Part shown: piece by piece, positions 1-7,633 of the stretch | Position numbering within the stretch: the first letter of the stretch is position 1 | Layout: the number at the start of each line of letters is the position of its first letter | Assembly (NCBI GenBank): GCA_902478985.1 | Contig: CABSNH010000013.1 | Span: 1 to 20,791 of the forward strand | Length of the DNA: 20,791 nucleotides | Reading direction: 5' to 3' | Source: an uncultured Collinsella sp. | GTDB taxonomy: Bacteria > Actinomycetota > Coriobacteriia > Coriobacteriales > Coriobacteriaceae | The notes under the pieces: model-generated | The model's input: only the letters and a program-made list of their open reading frames with translations | What the model was told of the DNA's origin: nothing | The model's database searches: none | Program-made: the position numbers and the translations under genes

Positions 1-41
1 CTAGAGTTCGTCGGCAGCGTCAGATGTGTAATAAGAGACAG
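1..41. other. Nextera i5-side sequencing adapter (not genomic)
   Basis: Bases 8-41 match the Illumina Nextera read-1 adapter, ending in the Tn5 mosaic end at 22-41, with one extra A inside the mosaic end. Bases 1-7 (ctagagt) fit the last seven bases of an i5 index; from memory this is S516 of the Nextera XT v2 set. The sequence is library-preparation carry-over. Genomic sequence begins at about base 42. Any protein ending in the residues YTSDAADE here is an artefact. Confidence 0.97.
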
Positions 42-396
42 CCATATGCGTAACGCCCAGCAGCTCCAGCACATGCACGTGCTCGCGGGTCTGCGGCATC
101 ACGCCCTCGACGGCCGAAACCACCAGCACGGCCACGTCGATGCCCGTGGCACCCTGCACCATGGCGCGCAGGTAGTGGGCATGGCCAGGCACGTCGACCA
201 GGCCGACGATCTTGCCACTCGGCAGCGCCAGCTCGCCAAAGCCCAGCTCCACGGTCATACCGCGACGGCGCTCAACTTCCAGACGGTCGGGATTCTTGCC
301 GGTCAGCGCCTCGATCAGTGCGGACTTACCGTGGTCAACGTGACCCGCCGTGCCAACGATAACGGGACACTCCACCAGCGTCTGAACCTCACTCAT
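42..396 (-). CDS. selB: Selenocysteine-specific elongation factor SelB, N-terminal part only
   Basis: SelB is the EF-Tu-like GTPase that carries Sec-tRNA(Sec) to UGA codons marked by a SECIS hairpin. About 118 genuine residues are present. The G1 P-loop (GTAGHVDHGKS, residues 15-25) is intact, followed by the switch region and the G3 motif DVPGH, typical of SelB/EF-Tu GTPases. The rest of the G domain, the other EF-Tu-like domains and the C-terminal winged-helix SECIS-binding domains lie beyond the contig end. The last residues of the open frame (VSYYTSDAADEL) are translated adapter. The ATG at 394-396 overlaps the selA stop codon in an ATGA arrangement, so the two genes are probably translationally coupled. 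SelB decodes the UGA seen in fdhF in this window. Confidence 0.95.
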
Positions 397-1850
397 CGAG
401 CAATCGCCTTCTCAACGCACGCGACGAGCGTCAATGCCGCCGTCTCGATATCGCGGTCGCCCACGAGCGTACGGACGTCAAACAAAATGCGATCGTGCGA
501 GGTTCGCGTGACGACCGGCGTGTCGAAGTCCTGGACAAGCGAGCGCTTGAGCGCATCGACCGTCAGGCGCGCGTCAACAAGACGCACGGCAACGCACATC
601 GTGGGCAGCTCGACGGTAGGCAGTGAGCCGCCACCGGGGGTCGACGATTCCTCGACGATCTCCACCTGAACGGCGCACGGGCAACCGGCCTTGTCGAGCC
701 CGGCGACCATACGATCGCGCAGCTTGCGGGCACGTCGCTCCAAGTGAGCCTGCGGCAGCGTAAGCATGCTGAGCACCGGAATATCGCGATGGGCCACATC
801 CGCCCCGTCCATGTAGATGCGCAGTGTAGCCTCGAGCGCCGCCAGTGCGAGCTTGCCCGGGCGCAGGGCACGCATAAGCGGATGCGACCCGCAGGCCTGG
901 ACCAGATCGCGACGGCCCATGATAATGCCCGCCTGTGCGGCACCAAGCAGTTTATCGCCCGAGCACGACACCAGATCGAGCCCTGCCGAAACCGAAGCCG
1001 GCGTGGTTTCTTCGCCGCCGCGCACCAAGATGTCGTCGGGCAGCAGCGCGCCCGACCCCTGGTCTTCATAGAACAGCAGGCCATGCTTATGGGCCAGTGC
1101 GGCGAGCTCCCTTGAGCTCACTTCCTCGTGAAAGCCCTCGATGCGATAGTTGGAAGGATGGACCTTGAGGATCATCGCCGTATCGGGCGTGATGGCTTGC
1201 TCATAATCTGCCAGGTGCGTGCGGTTGGTGGCGCCGACCTCGACGAGTTTGGCGCCCGAGGCCGCCATGACATCGGGGATGCGGAAGCTGCCGCCAATCT
1301 CGACAAGCTCGCCGCGGCTGACGATGACCTCTTTGCCCGCGGCATGAGTCGCCAGCACCAGCAGCACCGCGGCGGCGTTGTTGTTGACCACGAGCGCGTC
1401 CTCGGCACCGGTAAGTGAGCGGATGAGCTGCGCGGCGTGCTCCTTGCGCGACCCACGTGAGCAGGTGTCCACACTGTACTCGAGCGTGCTGTACCCACGC
1501 GCGACCTCGGCCACGGCCTTTGCCGCCGACTCCGCGAGCGGGGCGCGACCCAAGTTGGTATGGATGACCACACCCGTGGCGTTGACGGCAGGACGCAGGC
1601 TCGGCAGTGCGGATCGATGTGCACGCCACTCGATGGCCGAGGCCAGGTCGCGCTTAGAGCGCGGGGCGGCACCGGCGCGAATGGCGGCGCGCTCCTCGTC
1701 GAGCTCGGCCGTGACGGCGGCATGCACCACCGCGTCGCAGGTCTCCCCCGCCGCCTTCACTACCGGCCACTCGGCAAGCAGCTCGTTGACGGAGGGAATG
1801 GCGCGCAGGCGGGCGCGCACCTCATCGGACATGTTCTGGCTATCGCTCAT
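393..1850 (-). CDS. selA: L-seryl-tRNA(Sec) selenium transferase SelA
   Basis: SelA is a PLP enzyme that converts seryl-tRNA(Sec) to selenocysteyl-tRNA(Sec) using selenophosphate. The 485-residue product is slightly longer than the E. coli protein (about 463). The PLP-lysine motif SGDKLLGAAQAG places the Schiff-base lysine at residue 300. Other family motifs seen are TGVVIHTNLGRAPL (residues 92-105) and the Ser/Cys-rich STLEYSVDTCSRGSR stretch. The ATG at 1850 is preceded by GAAAGG six bases upstream; a second ATG at codon 7 lacks a better site. The stop overlaps the selB start. Bacterial SelA works as a homodecamer in the cytoplasm. The tRNA-Sec gene (selC) and selD are not in the window. 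Confidence 0.97.
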   Translation of the reverse strand: MSDSQNMSDEVRARLRAIPSVNELLAEWPVVKAAGETCDAVVHAAVTAELDEERAAIRAGAAPRSKRDLASAIEWRAHRSALPSLRPAVNATGVVIHTNLGRAPLAESAAKAVAEVARGYSTLEYSVDTCSRGSRKEHAAQLIRSLTGAEDALVVNNNAAAVLLVLATHAAGKEVIVSRGELVEIGGSFRIPDVMAASGAKLVEVGATNRTHLADYEQAITPDTAMILKVHPSNYRIEGFHEEVSSRELAALAHKHGLLFYEDQGSGALLPDDILVRGGEETTPASVSAGLDLVSCSGDKLLGAAQAGIIMGRRDLVQACGSHPLMRALRPGKLALAALEATLRIYMDGADVAHRDIPVLSMLTLPQAHLERRARKLRDRMVAGLDKAGCPCAVQVEIVEESSTPGGGSLPTVELPTMCVAVRLVDARLTVDALKRSLVQDFDTPVVTRTSHDRILFDVRTLVGDRDIETAALTLVACVEKAIAR

Positions 1851-1926
1851 GTGCGGCCTTTCAAAACCAAAGATGAATCAATCGTTCGAACGTCAAACTA
1901 TCAGCCAATTCGATCGGCTGAATCGA
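1851..1926 (-). other. selA upstream gap with a weak dyad
   Basis: This 76-base AT-richer spacer separates the oxidoreductase stop from the selA start. It holds a short inverted repeat, TCAGCC at 1901-1906 with GGCTGA at 1916-1921, and a TTGACG hexamer on the minus strand. No convincing -10 box is paired with it and there is no U-tract after the dyad. It may hold a selA promoter or operator, but nothing decisive is visible. Confidence 0.3.
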
Positions 1927-4044
1927 TCATTCGTTATTATCCTCGCGCGCCGCGATCTTTTCCACGCGAACGGCGTTTTCCTGGGTGAGCGCGGCACCCG
2001 TCAACGGGTCCCATCGCAGCGGCGTATGGTCGAGCGGGCCCACGCCCAAGGCTTGAGCGCCACCGGCATCGGCGCCAAACGAACGCCCGCCGGGAGCGGC
2101 CGAGGTGAAGATGCACGCCGGATGCAGATACGGCGTTGTCTCCACGCGCACGCGGTCGCGGCCCATATCGCTCACGAGTTCGACGACCTCGCCGTCGGCG
2201 ATGCCCATGTGCGCAGCAGCATCGGCATTCATTTGCACGGCATCCAGGTCCGAGCCCGCCTCGGCGGCACCTTGGGCCGCGAGCCTGCGCGAAGTATGCG
2301 ACTCAAAGGGACGGTTGCCGCTAATGAGGCGAAACATCCCCGGGCCGGGCTCCACCATGGGAGCGATCCAGTTGGGCACACGACCCATGCCGGCTCGCTC
2401 CCATATGTCGCTTGCCAGCGCAATCTTGCCGCGATCCAAGGGAATCGCCGGCTCGCCCGTACGCGACGGCAACGCAACACCCGTGTCGGCCCAGCCGCGC
2501 TCCTTGAGCTCGTCCAGATTGATCCCAAAAGGCGCCACCTGGGCAGCCGCCAGATCGTCAGGCGTAAACTGGAAGTACTCGCCCACGCCACACGCCTGCG
2601 CCAGACCGGCAAAGATCTCCCGCCCCGGTCGCGTGTCGTCATGCTGCACGGGCAGCACGGCATTGCGGTAGAACACGCGCGAATCATTGGCACCCACGAC
2701 TGTGCCCACGCCGCGGTCGGCCTCCAGATACGTCACGTCGGGCAACACGAAGTCAGAAGCACGCGCCGTCTCGGACCAGCGAATATCAATCGTCACGAGC
2801 AAGTCGAGCTGCTGCAAAATACCCAACCAAGCCCGCGCATTGCCATAGCCCGCACCGGGGTTACTGGCATAGACGATGAGTCCACGCAAATCGCCGGCAA
2901 GAATCGACTGACCGATGGTCGTGCACAGGCCGCGCACCGGATCGACCAGTGGATAGCGCTCGGACCCCAACTTGGGCTCACGTGGCATCGACGGCGTAGC
3001 GAAACACGCAGGGTCCAAATCGCCCAACACAAGCGGCGTGGGCGGGTTGAGCGCGCCGCCCGCGTGTCCGATGCAGCCCAGCAGCACATCGACCAAGCAA
3101 ATAGCGCGCGCGGTCTGGGTGCTATTGGCATACGCGATACCGATGCCGCCATGAAAGCCCGCGTCCACCACCGCAGCAGGCGCCGCGGCAGCCAAATCAC
3201 GCGCAGTCGCTCGGATATCGTCCGCCGGCACATCGCACATCGACTCAGCCCACTCGGGCGTCCAAACAGCGGCTGCCTGCGCCAGCTCGTCAAAACCCGT
3301 GGTATAACGGGTCACGAACTCGTGATCGTACAGGTCCTCGGCAATCAACACGTGGACAATACCCAACAGCAGCGCCAAGTCGCAGCCCGGGCGCACGCGC
3401 AACCAGCGGTCGGCAAGCGCCGCAGAGCCACTGCGCCGCGGGTCGACCACGATGATCTTCGCCCCACGCCGGCGCGCATCGTTGAGCGCATCAACGGCCC
3501 CCATCGTCGACGAATCCACCAGTGAACGCCCTAGGTACATGATGCAATCGGTATGCGCCAGGTCGGAGGCGGGGCTATAGCCCAGGCTGTGCTCCCAACC
3601 GGTGAGACGGCTTACCTCGCAGGCGCCATCGGCACCGTACACGTTGGGCGAGCCCAGCGCATGCATAAAACGATACGCCCAGTAGCGGTCGAACGAGGGC
3701 ACGCCAAGCGTCATGCCCAGCGCACGGGGACCATGCCCGTCAACAATCTCCCCAAGGCGCGCTGCGATCTGCGCGAACGCCTCATCCCACGAAATCGCAT
3801 CGAACCCCGAGCCATCAGCTCGTCGGCGCATGGGGTGTACAATGCGGTCGCGCTCGTCAAACGGCATTGCCAGGCGATGCCGCCCGCGGGCACACAGGGC
3901 TCGCGCCGCGCACGGATGCCCCGGCACCGGCAACTTAGTCACCACACGCCCATCCTCAACGCGTGCCGCAAAGGCGCAATCGGCATAGCATCCCCCGCAT
4001 GTGGTCACCACGGCGCGACCGTCACGCTTCACAGCTGATGCCAT
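1927..4044 (-). CDS. Molybdopterin-dependent oxidoreductase, DMSO-reductase superfamily, substrate unknown
   Basis: This is a 705-residue cytoplasmic molybdo/tungsto-bis-MGD enzyme without a signal peptide. An N-terminal [4Fe-4S] site is formed by Cys16, Cys19, Cys23 and Cys51 (C-x2-C-x3-C-x27-C). The central molybdopterin domains follow and a C-terminal dinucleotide-binding domain begins near the RLISGNRPFESHTSRR segment. At the metal-ligand position I read a cysteine (Cys142, in ADGACEVSR), not selenocysteine, which recalls thiosulfate/polysulfide reductase-like members and Cys-type formate dehydrogenases. The start at 4044 is chosen because AAAGGGG lies eight bases upstream; longer forms begin inside the preceding terminator. 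It lies just after the formate hydrogenlyase operon and before selA-selB. No partner ferredoxin or membrane subunit adjoins it, so its electron partner is unknown. Confidence 0.85.
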   Translation of the reverse strand: MASAVKRDGRAVVTTCGGCYADCAFAARVEDGRVVTKLPVPGHPCAARALCARGRHRLAMPFDERDRIVHPMRRRADGSGFDAISWDEAFAQIAARLGEIVDGHGPRALGMTLGVPSFDRYWAYRFMHALGSPNVYGADGACEVSRLTGWEHSLGYSPASDLAHTDCIMYLGRSLVDSSTMGAVDALNDARRRGAKIIVVDPRRSGSAALADRWLRVRPGCDLALLLGIVHVLIAEDLYDHEFVTRYTTGFDELAQAAAVWTPEWAESMCDVPADDIRATARDLAAAAPAAVVDAGFHGGIGIAYANSTQTARAICLVDVLLGCIGHAGGALNPPTPLVLGDLDPACFATPSMPREPKLGSERYPLVDPVRGLCTTIGQSILAGDLRGLIVYASNPGAGYGNARAWLGILQQLDLLVTIDIRWSETARASDFVLPDVTYLEADRGVGTVVGANDSRVFYRNAVLPVQHDDTRPGREIFAGLAQACGVGEYFQFTPDDLAAAQVAPFGINLDELKERGWADTGVALPSRTGEPAIPLDRGKIALASDIWERAGMGRVPNWIAPMVEPGPGMFRLISGNRPFESHTSRRLAAQGAAEAGSDLDAVQMNADAAAHMGIADGEVVELVSDMGRDRVRVETTPYLHPACIFTSAAPGGRSFGADAGGAQALGVGPLDHTPLRWDPLTGAALTQENAVRVEKIAAREDNNE

Positions 4045-4108
4045 CTCGATTACCCCTTTCATCAGCCAAACACAACAGGCCAAAAGCCCGGCGACGAGCC
4101 CCAGACCC

Positions 4109-4144
4109 AAAAAGCCTCCCGCACGGCAACGCCCCGCGGGAGGC
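4109..4144 (-). terminator. Intrinsic terminator after the formate hydrogenlyase operon
   Basis: There is a perfect 9-bp stem, GCCTCCCGC (minus strand, 4144-4136) with GCGGGAGGC (4122-4114), around a 13-base loop. A run of five T follows on the minus strand (4113-4109). It starts 22 bases after the focA stop codon. This is a textbook Rho-independent terminator closing the operon. No clear promoter is visible between it and the next gene start at 4044, so some read-through is possible. Confidence 0.9.
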
Positions 4145-4166
4145 CCAACGTCAAACAGACGATACC

Positions 4167-5006
4167 TTACGCCTCGGACTTCTTGGCGTAGATAAACCAG
4201 TAGCCGAGCGCGACCAGAACCGCGCCGCCCACGATGTTGCCCAGCGTGGCGGCGGACAGGTTAAACGCAATGCCCGCGGCGTTGAGCGCATCGGCACCGG
4301 CGACGTCGGCACCGTAGCCGCACGCGTGCATCACGGCACCCATGGGCAAAAAGTACATGTTGGCAACACAGTGCTCAAAACCGCAGGCCACAAAGGCGGC
4401 GATGGGCAGCAGAATGCCCACAACCTTATCGACTACAGTCTTGCCGGCGGTACCGATCCACACAGCCAGGCACACAAAGATGTTGCACAGGATGCCGCGG
4501 AAGAAGATCGTCACCCAGTCGATCGTCACCTTGCCGGCGGCGACGCTCACCATGGAATTGGCGACCGCCTCGCCGTTGAGCTTGTAAATGCCGGCCATGT
4601 ACACCAAAAAGACGATGAACAGGGCACCGACAAAGTTACCGACCCATACGACGACCCAAGCCTTGAGCATCTGGACCAGGGTGATCTTTTTGCTCTTGAG
4701 CGCGCAGACCATAAGCGAGTTGCCGGTGAACAACTCGGCGCCACACACCAGCACCAGCACCAGGCCCAGGCAAAAGCACAGGCCGCCCACGACGCGCTGG
4801 GCGCCCCAGCCCAGCGTGCTATCGCTCAAGAACACGGTAAAGAACAGGCCGCCGAAGGCGATGAACGCACCGGCGAACATTGCCAACAGAAAGGCCTTTG
4901 CGACCGGCAGGTTGGCCTTGGTCACGCCGGCGGCCTCGGTCTTGGCCTCGATCGCGGCGGGTGCCAGGCAATCGGGAGCAGGGTACTCCACCTTGGAATC
5001 TGCCAT
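4167..5006 (-). CDS. focA: Formate channel of the FocA/FocB (FNT) family
   Basis: This is a 279-residue inner-membrane protein of the formate/nitrite transporter family, pentameric in known members, which moves formate across the membrane. Six hydrophobic segments are visible. The signature AELFTGNSLMV lies at residues 90-100, and GFEHCVANMYFLP at 209-221 carries the pore histidine His212 (E. coli FocA His209). The ATG at 5006 is chosen because the conserved N-terminus begins there and a GAAG site lies about eight bases upstream; the frame is open to 5045. It is the last gene of the operon, as focB is in the E. coli hyf operon. It probably delivers or re-imports formate for FdhF. Nitrite specificity is unlikely given the context but cannot be excluded. 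Confidence 0.94.
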   Translation of the reverse strand: MADSKVEYPAPDCLAPAAIEAKTEAAGVTKANLPVAKAFLLAMFAGAFIAFGGLFFTVFLSDSTLGWGAQRVVGGLCFCLGLVLVLVCGAELFTGNSLMVCALKSKKITLVQMLKAWVVVWVGNFVGALFIVFLVYMAGIYKLNGEAVANSMVSVAAGKVTIDWVTIFFRGILCNIFVCLAVWIGTAGKTVVDKVVGILLPIAAFVACGFEHCVANMYFLPMGAVMHACGYGADVAGADALNAAGIAFNLSAATLGNIVGGAVLVALGYWFIYAKKSEA

Positions 5007-5045
5007 GTCAATCACTTCTTTCCTAATCAGCAGGGACAAGCGCAC

Positions 5046-5549
5046 CTATTGCTCTTGCCCCAAGCGGACAAAGTGGGAAAAGTCGTTGGCGGCCACGGCG
5101 TCGTACACGGCGTCGACGGCCTCAAAGACCTCCGGGGACATGGGGTTATAGAACTCCGTATCGCCCGGCTGAATCCCTATGAAGACGATATCTTCGCACG
5201 ATTGCTCAATCTCTTCGATCAGAATCGACAAAGGAAGCGAATGCGTGGTGAACATCGACTTGCGGGCCACATCGCGCTTGTCGAGCAAGCGGATGGACCC
5301 GACGGGCAGCGCCATGTCGGCGGCATCGACCAAGACCAGGCGAGGCGGACGCTCGCGCTTGACCTCGATGATGTCGTCCTCGGGCGTTTGGCCGCCGTCG
5401 ATGGTGTACCAACCGGCGATGGGTGCGTCTTCCATCTTTTTGGAGAGCACGGGGCCGGCGGCATCGTCGGCGCGCAGCACGCTTCCCGCCGTGAGAACAA
5501 TACCGGCAAAGGGAGCACCGTTCACGCGGCCATCCACAACGCGACCCAT
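5046..5549 (-). CDS. hycI: Hydrogenase 3/4 maturation endopeptidase HycI
   Basis: HycI is a nickel-dependent protease that removes the C-terminal tail of the NiFe large subunit after metal insertion. The 167-residue product has the family segments RADDAAGP, DGGQTPEDD, VDAADM, TTHSLP and FIGIQPGDTEFYNPM. By spacing, Asp29, Asp75 and His103 correspond to the nickel-binding Asp16, Asp62 and His90 of E. coli HycI; the intervals of 46 and 28 residues are the same. The start ATG overlaps the hycH stop by one base (TAATG), with GGAGG eight bases upstream. Its expected substrate is the tail of HyfG encoded in the same operon. The stop is TAG, 39 bases before the focA start. Confidence 0.96.
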   Translation of the reverse strand: MGRVVDGRVNGAPFAGIVLTAGSVLRADDAAGPVLSKKMEDAPIAGWYTIDGGQTPEDDIIEVKRERPPRLVLVDAADMALPVGSIRLLDKRDVARKSMFTTHSLPLSILIEEIEQSCEDIVFIGIQPGDTEFYNPMSPEVFEAVDAVYDAVAANDFSHFVRLGQEQ

Positions 5550-6130
5550 TACTGTAACCTCCCCGTCAGATACACGCCCGACACATCGCGCACGCGCTCA
5601 ACCAGATCGCGGAACTTCATTAAGAACGCGACCTGCTGGGCATGCAGGCCAAAGTCGTCGTCGAACACCGAGATGTCGGCCTTGGCCGAACCGCGAAAAC
5701 CGCGCTCGTCGAGCAGCATATCGCAGGCCTCGAGCAGCGACGGCACCGCCGCCTTGTCGAGCTGGCACTCGCCAAAGGAGCGGATGGCCTCGAACTTGGT
5801 CTTGGCCTCCCCCTCCGGCAACGCGTCGACGAGCGAATAGAACACATCCACCGGCACCGATAGGCGCGGCTCAAAGCAGTCGAGCACGCCGGTGTGGTGG
5901 CCCACGGCGAGCGTGTAGTACAGCACGTCGCAGGCCTCCTGGGGAACGTCTTCCTCGGTCTCCACAAACTTACGCGTGAGCTCATAGAAGACCACCTGGT
6001 CGGGCGCATGGCCCAGGCAGGGGTCGGCGACGCCCTCGGCGGCCTCGTCGCTTGCGCGCGAGGCATCGCCAAAGGAGCCGCCGAGCATACCGGGGCCCGC
6101 AAAGTAACCAGAGCGGTCCGTGAGCTCCAT
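5549..6130 (-). CDS. hycH: Formate hydrogenlyase assembly protein, HycH/HyfJ family
   Basis: This is a small cytoplasmic protein needed for assembly of the formate hydrogenlyase complex, probably at the large-subunit stage; its precise biochemistry is not established. The conserved core begins at about residue 45 (QVVFYELTRKFVE) and continues through VLYYTLAVGHHTGVLDCFE (69-87), which closely resembles E. coli HycH. At 193 residues it is longer than the enterobacterial proteins (about 136). It has an N-terminal extension of about 44 residues rich in Gly, Ala and Asp, and a longer middle with an FDDDFGLHAQQ segment. The ATG sits seven bases after GGAGG. The gene abuts hyfI with no spacer and overlaps hycI by one base. 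Confidence 0.9.
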   Translation of the reverse strand: MELTDRSGYFAGPGMLGGSFGDASRASDEAAEGVADPCLGHAPDQVVFYELTRKFVETEEDVPQEACDVLYYTLAVGHHTGVLDCFEPRLSVPVDVFYSLVDALPEGEAKTKFEAIRSFGECQLDKAAVPSLLEACDMLLDERGFRGSAKADISVFDDDFGLHAQQVAFLMKFRDLVERVRDVSGVYLTGRLQ

Positions 6131-6913
6131 CTAGCGACCTCCGGCCAGCACCAGATCCTGCAGCGCCGAGTACACCTCGACGCGGCGCGGATCGTCCTGC
6201 TTGTCGATGAGCAGCGCCATGGCACCGCGGATATCGCCCTTGGGCGCGCTCTCAAGCGTATCCATAAACTCGTTGGCCAGGTCGCGGCCGTAACGGTAGC
6301 CGCTCATGGCGCGAGCTTCGCGCTCGATGGCAACGCGCAGCTTGTACGGCACACCGGGGTGCAGGATATCGGCCTGCTCGCCGGCGGCCTCCACCGTGGT
6401 CTCGGCATGGAGCTTTTGGTCCAGCAGACCGAGCGCCATGGCAAAGCCGTAGATGGTCTGCGCGGGGCTGGGCGGGCAGCCGGGGATGTAGACATCGACC
6501 GGCAGAACCTTGTCCGTGCCGCCCCAGACGCAGTAGTTGTCGTAGAAGATGCCACCGGTGCAGCCGCACGCGCCATAGGACACCACGATCTTGGGATCGG
6601 GTGCGGCCTCAAAGGCGCGCAGGGCCGGCATGCGCATGGCACGCGTCACGGCGCCGGTGTACAGCAGCACGTCGGCGTGACGGGGCGAGGGCACGACCTT
6701 GATGCCAAAGCGCTCGACGTCGAAGACGGGCGTGATGGAACCGAAGATCTCGATCTCGCAACCGTTGCAGCCGCCGCAGTCGACACGGTAGACGTACACC
6801 GAGCGCTTGATCTTCTTAAGAAGGGTCGCCTTGGCCTTCTCGATGCTCTCGTCGAGCTCGATCTTGGTCGGGCGGTACTGAAGCCGCTCGGGCAAAAGCG
6901 TGGGTTCGGCCAT
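6131..6913 (-). CDS. hyfI: Formate hydrogenlyase small subunit HyfI (HycG/NuoB-like)
   Basis: This is the NuoB/PSST-like iron-sulfur subunit that holds the cluster nearest to the NiFe site and passes electrons into HyfG. Of 260 residues, the conserved part is about 35-170. CGGCNGCE gives Cys46, Cys49 and Cys52; YGACGCTGG gives Cys116 and Cys118; PGCPPSP gives Cys146. Together these supply the usual [4Fe-4S] ligands of this family. The C-terminal 90 residues are a HycG/HyfI-type extension, which fits a group 4 hydrogenase better than complex I. ATG at 6913 is preceded by GGAGGAG. Spacing to hyfH is two bases, and hycH starts directly after its stop. Confidence 0.96.
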   Translation of the reverse strand: MAEPTLLPERLQYRPTKIELDESIEKAKATLLKKIKRSVYVYRVDCGGCNGCEIEIFGSITPVFDVERFGIKVVPSPRHADVLLYTGAVTRAMRMPALRAFEAAPDPKIVVSYGACGCTGGIFYDNYCVWGGTDKVLPVDVYIPGCPPSPAQTIYGFAMALGLLDQKLHAETTVEAAGEQADILHPGVPYKLRVAIEREARAMSGYRYGRDLANEFMDTLESAPKGDIRGAMALLIDKQDDPRRVEVYSALQDLVLAGGR

Positions 6914-6915
6914 GG

Positions 6916-7632
6916 TTACTCCTCCTTCGTATCAAAATCCATGATGATGCCCTCGACCGGTGCAGGTCCAGCGGGGATCTCGGGCGCATCGGGGTTGAGC
7001 TCGCGGTCGACATACTCCGGGTTCACGCCGTGGCCGCCCAGATACTCCATGCCGGGGCCCTGGGGCTCACCGGACGCAAGCGTCTCGTTGGCAGCCATGC
7101 CGCGCGCGTTGCCGGTCTTTACGGCCGAGGCGGCGCGCAGGGCGTCGAGCTCGCGCTTGCACTCCTGGCACATACCGACGGTACGGGCGGCCTGCTCGGC
7201 CTCCATGCCGCCGGCCTTTTGCAGCAGGCGCTTGGCGTAGTCGATCTCCTTGTGCGGGGCAAACGGCTTGCCGCAACGCGAGCAGTGCTCGAGCGTATAG
7301 ACGCTCTTGCTGGTGAGGTCGTCCTTGCTCATGACAGCCAGCTCAAACTCCTCGGTGAGCTTGATGGCCTCCATGGGGCAGGCTTCCTCGCAGCGGCCGC
7401 AAAAGATGCAGCGACCGTAGTCGATCGACCAGGTGATGGTATCGGCCGCAAGGTCGGTGTCCATGCGAATGGCATCGGCCGGGCACGCCACGCCGCAGGC
7501 ACCGCAGGCGATGCAGAGCTCGGCGTTGTGCTCGGGCTTGCCGCGCATGTCCTTGTTGGTGGGGAACGGCGCAAACGGGTACTTGACCGTCGCGTCGCCG
7601 GCCTTGGCGTTAACCTTCCAAAGCTTCAGCAT
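6916..7632 (-). CDS. hyfH: Formate hydrogenlyase iron-sulfur subunit HyfH (HycF/NuoI-like)
   Basis: This 8Fe-ferredoxin subunit relays electrons between the formate side and the small subunit. In 238 residues two [4Fe-4S] motifs are clear: Cys40-43-46-50 and Cys75-78-81-85. A further CSRC (117-120) and CQEC (155-158) pair frames a PFAPHKEIDYAK segment that is also conserved in HycF and may bind zinc or another metal (inference). The protein is about 55 residues longer than E. coli HycF/HyfH (about 180) because of an acidic, proline-rich tail. The start at 7632 is chosen because GGAGG lies nine bases upstream and MLKLWKV matches the family; the longer open frame runs back into hyfG. It starts one base after the hyfG stop. 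Confidence 0.95.
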   Translation of the reverse strand: MLKLWKVNAKAGDATVKYPFAPFPTNKDMRGKPEHNAELCIACGACGVACPADAIRMDTDLAADTITWSIDYGRCIFCGRCEEACPMEAIKLTEEFELAVMSKDDLTSKSVYTLEHCSRCGKPFAPHKEIDYAKRLLQKAGGMEAEQAARTVGMCQECKRELDALRAASAVKTGNARGMAANETLASGEPQGPGMEYLGGHGVNPEYVDRELNPDAPEIPAGPAPVEGIIMDFDTKEE

Positions 7633-7633
7633 A

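Noticed and set aside
1..41. Tn5 transposon end
   Set aside because: The mosaic end is joined directly to Illumina adapter sequence with no transposon genes, so it derives from library tagmentation.
4045..4110. Upstream extension of the molybdoenzyme giving a hydrophobic, signal-like N-terminus
   Set aside because: It would begin at a TTG inside the T-tract of the terminator, while a good ribosome site precedes the ATG at 4044 and the [4Fe-4S] motif follows directly.
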